From CAITYL01 sp041651315 (lineage in GTDB: Bacteria; Verrucomicrobiota; Lentisphaeria; Oligosphaerales; CAITYL01), in contig JBAZJM010000094.1 of the NCBI GenBank assembly GCA_041651315.1, positions 1-14,264 of the forward strand: a stretch of DNA of 14,264 nucleotides. Direction: 5' to 3'. The position numbers and the translations under genes are program-made. The notes beneath the pieces were generated by a model. The model ran no database searches and was not told the origin of the DNA. It saw only the letters and a list, made by a program, of their open reading frames with translations. This document shows, piece after piece, positions 1 to 7,086 of the stretch (within the stretch, counting starts at the first letter, position 1; each line of letters begins with the position of its first letter).

Positions 1-1719
<1,719 letters not shown>

Positions 1720-1724
1720 GTTGC

Positions 1725-1730
1725 TCACCT
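1725..1730 (-). promoter_or_regulatory. Ribosome binding site of hppA
   Basis: On the minus strand AGGTGA lies 5 nt before the GTG at 1719. It decides the start in favour of this GTG over the in-frame GTG at 1728. Confidence 0.6.
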
Positions 1731-1837
1731 GCGTTTGCTTGTGTTGACTGCGCCGTGACGTGGCCGGAGCCGTCGTCCCGGAAAATTCTTGCCCCAGGGC
1801 CGCCATCGGCCCCGTGAAAAAACAAAAATTCGGGTTT

Positions 1838-1865
1838 ACCATAATGCCGCTTCCGCGGTCTTCAA
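1838..1865 (-). promoter_or_regulatory. Candidate sigma70-type promoter for hppA
   Basis: Read on the minus strand, TTGAAG (1860-1865) and TATGGT (1838-1843) are separated by 16 bp. It would start transcription near 1831 and give a leader of about 110 nt before hppA. The match is moderate, and position in the divergent gap is the main support. Confidence 0.3.
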
Positions 1866-1940
1866 TGCGGCCGCCAACCCCCTGTCCGCCCCTGCCCTCT
1901 TTTGTCATCCCGGGCGGACACGGCGATTTTGGCATTCAGC

Positions 1941-1965
1941 GGCGGTTTTTGCCATTTTAACCGCC
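1941..1965. repeat. Small inverted repeat in the hppA/exporter divergent gap
   Basis: Perfect 7-bp arms GGCGGTT (1941-1947) and AACCGCC (1959-1965) around an 11-nt AT-rich loop, followed by an 8-C run (1964-1971). It lies between the two candidate promoters. It could be an operator or simply a hairpin; no regulator can be assigned. Apart from this and the promoters I see nothing in 1729-2081. Confidence 0.35.
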
Positions 1966-1996
1966 CCCCCCGGTTCCAGAATACGGGCTGCCGCCG

Positions 1997-2026
1997 TTGT
2001 CAGGCCAGGGCGCACAGTGCTATACT
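1997..2026 (+). promoter_or_regulatory. Sigma70-type promoter with extended -10 for the exporter operon
   Basis: TTGTCA (1997-2002), an 18-bp spacer and TATACT (2021-2026), with TG at 2018-2019 giving an extended -10 element. Predicted start is near 2033, leaving a leader of about 49 nt before the ATG at 2082. This is the best promoter match in the window. It also argues against starting the adaptor gene at the upstream in-frame ATG at 1902. Confidence 0.6.
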
Positions 2027-2081
2027 TCCGCTCACAGCCTCACAGGCACGGAAATACGTTTTAGGGACGGGGGCACGGACT

Positions 2082-3185
2082 ATGGCAGCGGAACACGGGC
2101 GATATCGGGGCGGTGCCGGGGCCGCCGCGCTGGCGCTGTTGCTGGCGGTGGCTGGCTGCAATCAAGCCCCGAGCGAGCCGGGGGTGCCGGGCTATGTCGA
2201 GGGGGACTGGGTGTATGTGGCGGCCCCGGTCGCCGGCGCCCTGCAGACCTTGGGCGTGGCCAAGGGCGACCCGGTCGCCGCCGGCGCGCTGCTGTTCCAG
2301 CTGGATCCCGAGCCGGAAGCCCGGAATTGCCGGGAGACGGAAGGGCGGCGGCTCGCCGCGGCGGCCCGGCTGGAGAATTTGCGCAAGGGGCTGCGGCCCT
2401 CGGAAGTCGAAGCGTTGCAGGCCCGGCTGGCCGCCGTCCGCGCCGCCGCGGCGCTGTCGGAAATTGAAAAGGCGCGGGCGGAACGGCTGGTCCGGCAGGG
2501 CGTGGCCACCCAGTCCGACCTGGACCACGCCCGCTCCCTGCATGACCAGAACCTGGCGCAGATCGCCGGACTGCAAGCGGAACTGGTCACCGCCGGCCTG
2601 GGCGGCCGAAGCGACGAGATCCGCGCCGCCGAGGCGGAACTGGCCGCCGCCGGCGAACAGCTGCGGCAGGCGGAATGGCGCCGCGACCAGAAACGGCAGG
2701 CGGCACCGGCCGCGGGGCGGGTCCAGGACACCCTGTTCCGGGTCGGCGAATGGGTGCCGGCCGGCACGCCGGTGGTGATGCTGCTGCCACCCGGAAACGT
2801 CAAGATCCGGTTTTTTGTCCCCGAACCGCAGGCGGCGGCCCTGAAACCGGGACAGACGGTCCGGGTCCGGGCCGACGGCTTGGCGGAACGGACGGCGCAG
2901 ATCCGCTACATTTCCAGCCAGGTCGAATACACGCCGCCGGTGCTGTTCAGCCGCGACCAGCGCGCCAAGCTGGTCTATCTCGTCGAGGCGGTGTTCAGCC
3001 CGGACCCCGCGGCAGAGGCGGGCGGCACCGGGGCTGAAGCCGCGCCCTGGAACCCCGGCTTACCGGTGGAGGTGCTGGTTTCGCCGGGCCGGGAAACAGC
3101 ACCCGGCAGCAGGACTCCCGCGACGCCAGGGACGGGAGGGACCGGAGAAACATCCCCCCGCCCAGTTCCTGCCAACCGGAATTAA
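2082..3185 (+). CDS. HlyD/RND-type periplasmic adaptor lipoprotein of an ABC exporter
   Basis: Membrane fusion (adaptor) protein that would link the inner-membrane ABC pump to an outer-membrane channel. Starting at the ATG at 2082 gives 367 aa with a lipoprotein signal: a hydrophobic stretch at about 14-24 and lipobox VAGC with Cys26. Residues about 43-75 (VYVAAPVAGALQ to LFQLDP) are the first lipoyl/barrel half-motif, about 80-210 is an Ala/Glu/Arg-rich coiled-coil hairpin, and about 215-245 holds the second half-motif (APAAGRV, GEWVPAGTPV), then a beta domain. The last 35 or so residues are Pro/Gly/Thr-rich low complexity. It resembles the YbhG/EmrA kind of adaptor, but here it is lipid-anchored. 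The frame is open back to 1902, but that extension has no homology-like features and spans the promoter. It is first in an operon; the ATPase gene begins 4 nt after its stop. No outer-membrane channel gene is in the window, and the substrate is unknown. Confidence 0.88.
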   Translation: MAAEHGRYRGGAGAAALALLLAVAGCNQAPSEPGVPGYVEGDWVYVAAPVAGALQTLGVAKGDPVAAGALLFQLDPEPEARNCRETEGRRLAAAARLENLRKGLRPSEVEALQARLAAVRAAAALSEIEKARAERLVRQGVATQSDLDHARSLHDQNLAQIAGLQAELVTAGLGGRSDEIRAAEAELAAAGEQLRQAEWRRDQKRQAAPAAGRVQDTLFRVGEWVPAGTPVVMLLPPGNVKIRFFVPEPQAAALKPGQTVRVRADGLAERTAQIRYISSQVEYTPPVLFSRDQRAKLVYLVEAVFSPDPAAEAGGTGAEAAPWNPGLPVEVLVSPGRETAPGSRTPATPGTGGTGETSPRPVPANRN

Positions 3186-3189
3186 CCCC

Positions 3190-4113
3190 ATGCCTGCAGA
3201 GTTCGCCATTGATGTGCAGGGAATCACCAAGCGCTTCGGCGCCCGGACGGTGGTCGACCGGGTCGACCTGCAGGTGCGGCGCGGTGAGATTTACGGCTTT
3301 CTCGGCCCCAACGGCAGCGGCAAGACCACCTTCCTGCGCATGCTCTGCGGCCTGTTGACGCCAGATGCCGGGTCCGGCACCTGCCTGGGGTTCGACCTCC
3401 GGCGCGAGTCCGCCCAGATCAAGCGCCGGGTCGGCTACATGACGCAGCGGTTCAGCTACTACGAGGATCTGACGCTGGAGGAGAACCTGGATTTCATCGG
3501 CCGAATCTATGGCATCCCCAACCGGCGTGCCGAAGTGGCGGGATGCCTGGACAAGCTGGGGCTGAAGGACCGGCGGCGGCAACTGGCCGGTGAACTGTCC
3601 GGCGGCTGGAAGCAGCGCCTGGCCCTGGCGGCCAGCCTGCTGCATCATCCGGAACTCCTGCTGCTGGACGAACCGACCGCAGGCGTGGATCCCAAGGCCC
3701 GCCGCGATTTCTGGGACGAGGTGCACCAGCTGGCGGCCGGGGGGATCACCGTGCTGGTCACGACCCATTACATGGACGAGGCGGAGCGCTGCCACCGGCT
3801 GGCCTACCTGGCCTATGGCGAATTGCTGGCGGCAGGCACGGCGGCGGAGCTGGTGCGCCATGCCGGCCTGACCACCTGGCGGGTGCAGGGGGAGGCCGCA
3901 CCGGCCCTGGGGGCGCGGTTGCGCGCCCTGCCGGGGGTGGAGCAGGTGGTGCCGTTCGGCACGGTCCTGCACCTCAGCGGTTCCCAGGCGGAGTTGCTCG
4001 GCCAAAGCCTGGCCCCGCTGCGCGCGGAGGGGTTGACGGTCGAACCGGCCGCGACCTCGCTGGAGGACGTCTTCATCCATCTGATGCAACGGGCCAAGGA
4101 CAACTACCGGTGA
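3190..4113 (+). CDS. ABC-2 exporter ATP-binding protein (YbhF/CcmA-like, single domain)
   Basis: Cytoplasmic ATPase powering the exporter, 307 aa with one nucleotide-binding domain. All motifs are intact: Walker A GPNGSGKTT (39-47), Q-loop Gln86, ABC signature LSGGWKQR (136-143), Walker B LLLLDEP (156-162), D-loop Asp167 and H-loop His193 in the THYMDEA stretch. The short C-terminal domain (about 215-307) is typical of drug/lipid-type ABC-2 ATPases. E. coli YbhF carries two such domains in one chain; this protein has one and presumably dimerises. It starts 4 nt after the adaptor stop, and its TGA overlaps the GTG of the permease gene in GTGA, so the pair is translationally coupled. Family is certain; substrate cannot be read from the sequence. 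Confidence 0.93.
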   Translation: MPAEFAIDVQGITKRFGARTVVDRVDLQVRRGEIYGFLGPNGSGKTTFLRMLCGLLTPDAGSGTCLGFDLRRESAQIKRRVGYMTQRFSYYEDLTLEENLDFIGRIYGIPNRRAEVAGCLDKLGLKDRRRQLAGELSGGWKQRLALAASLLHHPELLLLDEPTAGVDPKARRDFWDEVHQLAAGGITVLVTTHYMDEAERCHRLAYLAYGELLAAGTAAELVRHAGLTTWRVQGEAAPALGARLRALPGVEQVVPFGTVLHLSGSQAELLGQSLAPLRAEGLTVEPAATSLEDVFIHLMQRAKDNYR

Positions 4114-5249
4114 CGTCGGAACGCTTCTCCATTGCGCGGTTCGCGGCCATGGTGCTGAAGGAGTTCATCCAGATGCGCCGGGACCGGCTCACCTTCGGCA
4201 TGATGGTGGGCATTCCGCTGCTGCAGCTCGTCCTCTTCGGGTACGCCATCAACTCCGACCCCAAGCATCTGCCCACCGCGGTGCAGGACAATGACCGGGG
4301 GGTGTTCGCCCGCGACCTCACCTGGGGCATGAAAAACAGCGGCTACTTCGATTTCCGGGACCGCGCCGACGACCAGCGCCAGGTCCGCCAGCTGCTGGAC
4401 CGCGGCGACGCCTCGTTCGTGCTCACCATTCCGCCCGGTTTCACCCGCGGCCTGTTGCGCGGTGAGCGGCCGCAGGTGCTGCTGGAGGCGGACGCCACCG
4501 ATCCCGCCGCCACAATCAACGCCGTGGCCGCCCTGAACCAGTTGGCCGAGCGGGCGCTGGAACGGGATTTCACCGGCGCCGTCCGCCACCTGAAACGCCC
4601 CGCCCCCGCCGTTGACCTGCGGATTCATCCCCTGTACAACCCGGAGGCGGTCACCCAGTACAACATCGTGCCCGGTCTCATGGGGGTGGTGCTGACCATG
4701 ACCCTGGTCATCATCACCGCGGTGGCGCTCACCCGTGAACGCGAGCGCGGCACGATGGAAAACCTGCTGGCGACGCCAGTGCGGCCGGTGGAGGTGATGA
4801 TCGGCAAGATCGTGCCCTACATCCTGGTCGGCTATGTCCAGGTAACGCTGATCCTGCTGGCGGCGAAATTCCTCTTTGACGTGCCGATGCGGGGCAGCCT
4901 GGTGCTGCTGGGCCTGGTGTCGCTGTTGTTCATTGCGGCGAACCTGATGGTGGGGGTGACCTTCTCCACCCTGGCCCGCACCCAGTTGCAGGCGGTGCAG
5001 ATGGCCTTTTTCTTTTTCCTGCCCTCGATCCTGCTCTCCGGCTTCATGTTCCCCTTCCGCGGCATGCCGCGGTGGGCGCAGTGGATCGGGGAGGCACTGC
5101 CGCTCACCCATTTCCTGCGCAATGTCCGGGGGGTGCTGCTCAAGGGCAACGGCTGGGCGGAATCGTTGCCGCACCTGTGGCCGGTGGCGCTGTTCTTCGC
5201 CGTCATGCTGGCCGTGGGACTGGTCCGTTACCGCCGCACCCTGGACTAG
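4110..5249 (+). CDS. ABC-2 type permease (YbhS/YbhR family)
   Basis: Inner-membrane permease partner of the ATPase, 379 aa. Layout is typical of the ABC-2 membrane family: an N-terminal cytoplasmic amphipathic segment with KEFIQMRRD (17-25), TM1 at about 28-46, a large periplasmic domain (about 47-184), then five helices near 185-207, 233-255, 263-285, 294-313 and 355-372. Between TM2 and TM3 is the family hallmark RERERGTMENLLATP (209-223), the coupling-helix region that contacts the ATPase. Start is GTG at 4110, overlapping the ATPase stop by 4 bp. Only one permease gene is present, whereas E. coli ybhFSR encodes two, so a homodimer is likely. It is the last gene of the operon, and the strong palindromes beyond 5250 may stop transcription. 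Confidence 0.93.
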   Translation: MTSERFSIARFAAMVLKEFIQMRRDRLTFGMMVGIPLLQLVLFGYAINSDPKHLPTAVQDNDRGVFARDLTWGMKNSGYFDFRDRADDQRQVRQLLDRGDASFVLTIPPGFTRGLLRGERPQVLLEADATDPAATINAVAALNQLAERALERDFTGAVRHLKRPAPAVDLRIHPLYNPEAVTQYNIVPGLMGVVLTMTLVIITAVALTRERERGTMENLLATPVRPVEVMIGKIVPYILVGYVQVTLILLAAKFLFDVPMRGSLVLLGLVSLLFIAANLMVGVTFSTLARTQLQAVQMAFFFFLPSILLSGFMFPFRGMPRWAQWIGEALPLTHFLRNVRGVLLKGNGWAESLPHLWPVALFFAVMLAVGLVRYRRTLD

Positions 5250-5259
5250 CCTGAAGGCT

Positions 5260-5306
5260 GGACTCAAACACGGGGCGCAGGTCGTTTGAGTCCACGCTTT
5301 AGCGTG
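5260..5306. repeat. Two adjacent hairpins after the exporter operon (possible terminator)
   Basis: Perfect 10-bp arms GGACTCAAAC (5260-5269) and GTTTGAGTCC (5284-5293) with a 14-nt loop, directly abutted by CACGCT-TT-AGCGTG (5293-5306). They begin 11 bp after the permease stop. No T-run follows, so this is not a standard intrinsic terminator. A third small hairpin, GTCCC-GGA-GGGAC, sits at 5341-5353. Position between convergent genes suggests transcript end protection or termination, but this is inferred. Confidence 0.55.
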
Positions 5307-5358
5307 TCTGGCCTTTGGCACAAGTACGGGGGGCGTCTTCGTCCCGGAGGGACTGAAT

Positions 5359-5476
5359 GGGGCTTCAGCCCCTGTTCCGGGAAATGAAACGATGGCGTGC
5401 CGTAGGTACGCCGCGATTCGCCGCGTACCTGACGGCACGCGAAACGGGGGGGGGGCAAAACAGGGGCTGAAGCCCC
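5359..5476. repeat. 118-bp composite palindrome (REPIN-like) between convergent genes
   Basis: Outer arms 5359-5376 and 5459-5476 are exact reverse complements over 18 bp, and each contains a smaller self-palindrome (GGGGCT-TC-AGCCCC and its complement). Inner arms 5395-5411 and 5423-5440 match over 17 bp with one extra base. Both pairs share the same centre, 5417.5. A run of ten G occurs at 5446-5455. This architecture, two palindromic units in inverted order around a spacer, is that of REP doublets; no REP-associated transposase is in the window. The stretch 5250-5522 has no gene. Confidence 0.7.
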
Positions 5477-5489
5477 TGCCTATTCCCGC

Positions 5490-5508
5490 CCCGTCCCGCT
5501 GGGACGGG
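5490..5508. repeat. Hairpin downstream of the LacI-family gene
   Basis: Perfect 8-bp arms CCCGTCCC and GGGACGGG with a GCT loop, ending 14 bp beyond the stop of the minus-strand regulator gene. On the minus strand it is followed by a GC-rich stretch and no T-run. It could terminate the regulator transcript with help from Rho, or be one more unit of the palindrome cluster. Confidence 0.5.
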
Positions 5509-5522
5509 AAAACCGCACCCGT

Positions 5523-6506
5523 CTAGGCGCCGCCGGCAATCGTGGTGTGCAGCAGCCGGGGGGCAGGCACGCTGCCGTCCCGCAGCTGCGCCAGCAGCGC
5601 CCGGACCATTTGCCGGCCCAACTCCACCACCGGCGCCCGGATGTATGCCAGCTCCGGGTGCAACGCCCGCAGCAACGGCGAGCCGACGCCGAGCACGGCC
5701 GTCGGGCGGCCGCTCTGCCGCACCGCCTCCAGCACCCCGAACACCGTCAGCGCCGTGTCGGCGATGATCGCCTCCGGAACCACGGGGCCGGCCAGCAACC
5801 CGGACGCCGCCTGGAACGCGGCCTCGAAAGACACCGGCACGTGGCGGAGCCAGCCCGGTTCCGGCGGCACCCCCGCCGCCGCCAGAGCCTCGCAGAAGCC
5901 GGCCCGGAAATCGCCGCCGACCTGGCACGCCTCCTCCTCCACCACCAGTCCCAACCGGCGCATGCCCTGCCGCAGAAAATGGCGCGCCGCCAGCCGGCCG
6001 GAACGGCGGTTGTCGATGTCCACGCAGCCGACCCGGTCGCTCCACGGCCCCTCCACCCGGCCGGCCACCACCGGAATGCCCTGCCGGACCAAGGCCTCCA
6101 GCCGCGGGTCGTCCCGCCGCGGCGAGGCCAGAATGACCCCGTCCGCCCGCCGCGAAGTGACCATCGCCGGCAGGTCGGAACGCCGCCGCGGGCCGGCCGC
6201 CAGATGGGACAGGATCACGCTGTAGCCGTGCCGGGCGGCCTCGCCGCTGATCCCGCAGAGAAAGGCCGGCACGAACGGGTCCGCCAGCACCGTCTCGGAC
6301 CCCTGCGGCAGATGCACGGCCAGCGCCTGCGTCCGCCGCGTCTTCAGGCCGCGGGCCTGGACATTGGCCACGTAGCCGAGCTCACGCCCAATCTGCCGCA
6401 CCCGCCGGACCGTTTCGAGATTGACCAGCGGCGAGCCGGCCAGGGCGCGCGAGACCGTGCTTTGGTTCAGCCCGGCCCGCTGGGCGATGTCATAGGTGGT
6501 GGACAT
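5523..6506 (-). CDS. LacI-family transcriptional regulator
   Basis: DNA-binding repressor/activator controlled by a small ligand, usually a sugar, 327 aa, full length for the family. The N-terminal helix-turn-helix is textbook (TYDIAQRAGLNQSTVSRALAG, read here as residues 4-10 and 11-24), followed by helix 3 and the hinge motif NVQARGLKTRRT (48-59). Residues about 60-327 form the periplasmic-binding-protein-like sensor domain, with DGVILASP near 122-129 and the usual C-terminal strand ending TTIAGGA. The ATG at 6506 puts the HTH at the standard distance from the N-terminus, although no clear Shine-Dalgarno precedes it. It is divergent from the GH57 gene 580 bp away and convergent with the exporter operon. 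A role in controlling the glycoside hydrolase is plausible from context. The ligand is unknown. Confidence 0.94.
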   Translation of the reverse strand: MSTTYDIAQRAGLNQSTVSRALAGSPLVNLETVRRVRQIGRELGYVANVQARGLKTRRTQALAVHLPQGSETVLADPFVPAFLCGISGEAARHGYSVILSHLAAGPRRRSDLPAMVTSRRADGVILASPRRDDPRLEALVRQGIPVVAGRVEGPWSDRVGCVDIDNRRSGRLAARHFLRQGMRRLGLVVEEEACQVGGDFRAGFCEALAAAGVPPEPGWLRHVPVSFEAAFQAASGLLAGPVVPEAIIADTALTVFGVLEAVRQSGRPTAVLGVGSPLLRALHPELAYIRAPVVELGRQMVRALLAQLRDGSVPAPRLLHTTIAGGA

Positions 6507-6571
6507 GACAAGAGGAGCGCCAGGTTGGTTGATCCGGTTTCCGGAGATTTCTGGCTGGAGGTAATCTAGCC

Positions 6572-6605
6572 GGGCTGCAAGCCCTAACCTGAATTATTCA
6601 TGAAT
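6572..6605. promoter_or_regulatory. Two short palindromes upstream of the LacI-family gene
   Basis: GGGCT-GCA-AGCCC (6572-6584) and the perfect ATTCATGAAT (6596-6605) lie 66-99 bp upstream of the regulator start, a usual place for an autoregulatory operator. The second overlaps the left flanking repeat of the MITE-like element. No convincing -35/-10 pair was found for the regulator; TAGATT on the minus strand is the only weak -10 candidate. Confidence 0.25.
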
Positions 6606-6631
6606 TTGAACCACTGCCGTCCCACAGGTGC

Positions 6632-6682
6632 TTAAAAACCGCTATTGTTCCTGAAATTCTAAGCTTAAGACGGTTTGTTTTA
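6632..6682. repeat. AT-rich internal hairpin of the MITE-like element
   Basis: TTAAAAACCG (6632-6641) can pair with CGGTTTGTTTTAA (6671-6683) through about ten pairs with a small bulge, around a 29-nt loop. It is the first of two internal stem-loops. Confidence 0.4.
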
Positions 6683-6704
6683 ATCCTGACCCATTTTGCA
6701 TTTT

Positions 6705-6806
6705 CCGTGCCCCTGCCCCTGCCCGAACACCGTAAAGCAAGGATGCCCATGGACTGCTTCGACCCCGAAAGAAGGGATGGCAGTTCGGGCACGGGCAGGG
6801 GCACGG
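6705..6806. repeat. 24-bp near-perfect inverted repeat inside the MITE-like element
   Basis: Arms 6705-6728 and 6783-6806 are reverse complements at 23 of 24 positions, with a 54-bp loop. The arms are C-rich on one strand and G-rich on the other (blocks of GGGCA and GGGGCA), so each arm could also form a guanine quadruplex. The perfect palindrome TCCCATGGGA follows at 6822-6831, next to the right terminal repeat. Confidence 0.75.
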
Positions 6807-6842
6807 TAATGAATGATGGCATCCCATGGGACGGCTCTGAAT

Positions 6843-6882
6843 TTGAACAGTAAGGTGGCGAAGACCGCACCGGTTGAACAGT
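6843..6882. repeat. Direct repeat TTGAACAGT, 31 bp apart
   Basis: TTGAACAGT occurs at 6843-6851 and again at 6874-6882, a 31-bp period close to three helical turns. The first copy overlaps the right flanking duplication of the MITE-like element. Paired half-sites for a regulator are possible; chance cannot be excluded. Confidence 0.3.
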
Positions 6883-7009
6883 TGACCCGTCACTGACGGT
6901 CCGGGCTCGGATGAACACCGAACCCGCGGCCGCCCCCATGAACCCGGACCTGCCCCCGGGGGCCGGCAAGCCCCTTGCATTCGCCGCCACGACGGCTACC
7001 GTATCGCCG

Positions 7010-7025
7010 TTGCATTCGAATGCAA
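7010..7025. promoter_or_regulatory. Perfect 16-bp palindrome, candidate LacI-family operator for the GH57 gene
   Basis: TTGCATTCGAATGCAA is a perfect dyad with a central CG, the usual shape of LacI-family operators. It ends 61 bp before the GH57 start. Its left half plus one base, TTGCATTCG, is repeated at 6975-6983, 35 bp upstream. A weak promoter (TTGCAT 6975-6980, 16 bp, TACCGT 6997-7002) would put the transcription start at the palindrome, where bound repressor would block it. Confidence 0.45.
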
Positions 7026-7072
7026 TCACCGCCGGACGCCCCGGAAAACCATCCACGGGGGCGCCCGCCACC

Positions 7073-7077
7073 AGGAG
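7073..7077 (+). promoter_or_regulatory. Ribosome binding site of the GH57 gene
   Basis: AGGAG placed 9 nt before the ATG at 7087. It supports that start. Confidence 0.6.
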
Positions 7078-7086
7078 CCCAACGCC

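Larger units (their letters stand above)
6612..6839. mobile_element. Probable 228-bp MITE-like element with terminal inverted repeats and target duplication
   Basis: Terminal inverted repeats: CACTGCCGTCCCA (6612-6624) and the reverse complement of 6827-6839, CAGAGCCGTCCCA, match at 11 of 13 positions, and similarity continues inward with one gap. The element is bounded exactly by a direct repeat AATTTGAAC at 6603-6611 and 6840-6848 (extendable to 11 bp, TGAATTTGAAC, if the last TG is not counted as element). It has no coding capacity. Its first 90 bp are AT-rich (6601-6700 is 41% GC) in a much more GC-rich neighbourhood. It holds two internal hairpins. A direct repeat of 9-11 bp fits duplication by several DDE transposase groups such as IS4-type; the source family is not identified. 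Confidence 0.55.

Noticed and set aside
1902..2081. N-terminal extension of the adaptor gene from the ATG at 1902
   Set aside because: It covers the promoter at 1997-2026 and would bury the lipoprotein signal about 60 residues inside the protein.
5260..5306. Classical Rho-independent terminator
   Set aside because: The hairpins are convincing, but no T-run follows on either strand, so they are reported only as repeats with a possible termination role.
6705..6806. Structured non-coding RNA gene or riboswitch
   Set aside because: The long hairpin lies inside terminal inverted repeats with a flanking duplication, no known riboswitch core is recognisable, and it is about 280 bp from the next start codon.
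6642..6980. Minus-strand open frame of 112 codons in the lacI-GH57 gap
   Set aside because: It spans the MITE-like inverted repeats and ends in the candidate promoter; the product is Pro/Cys/Arg-rich with no ribosome site or family resemblance.
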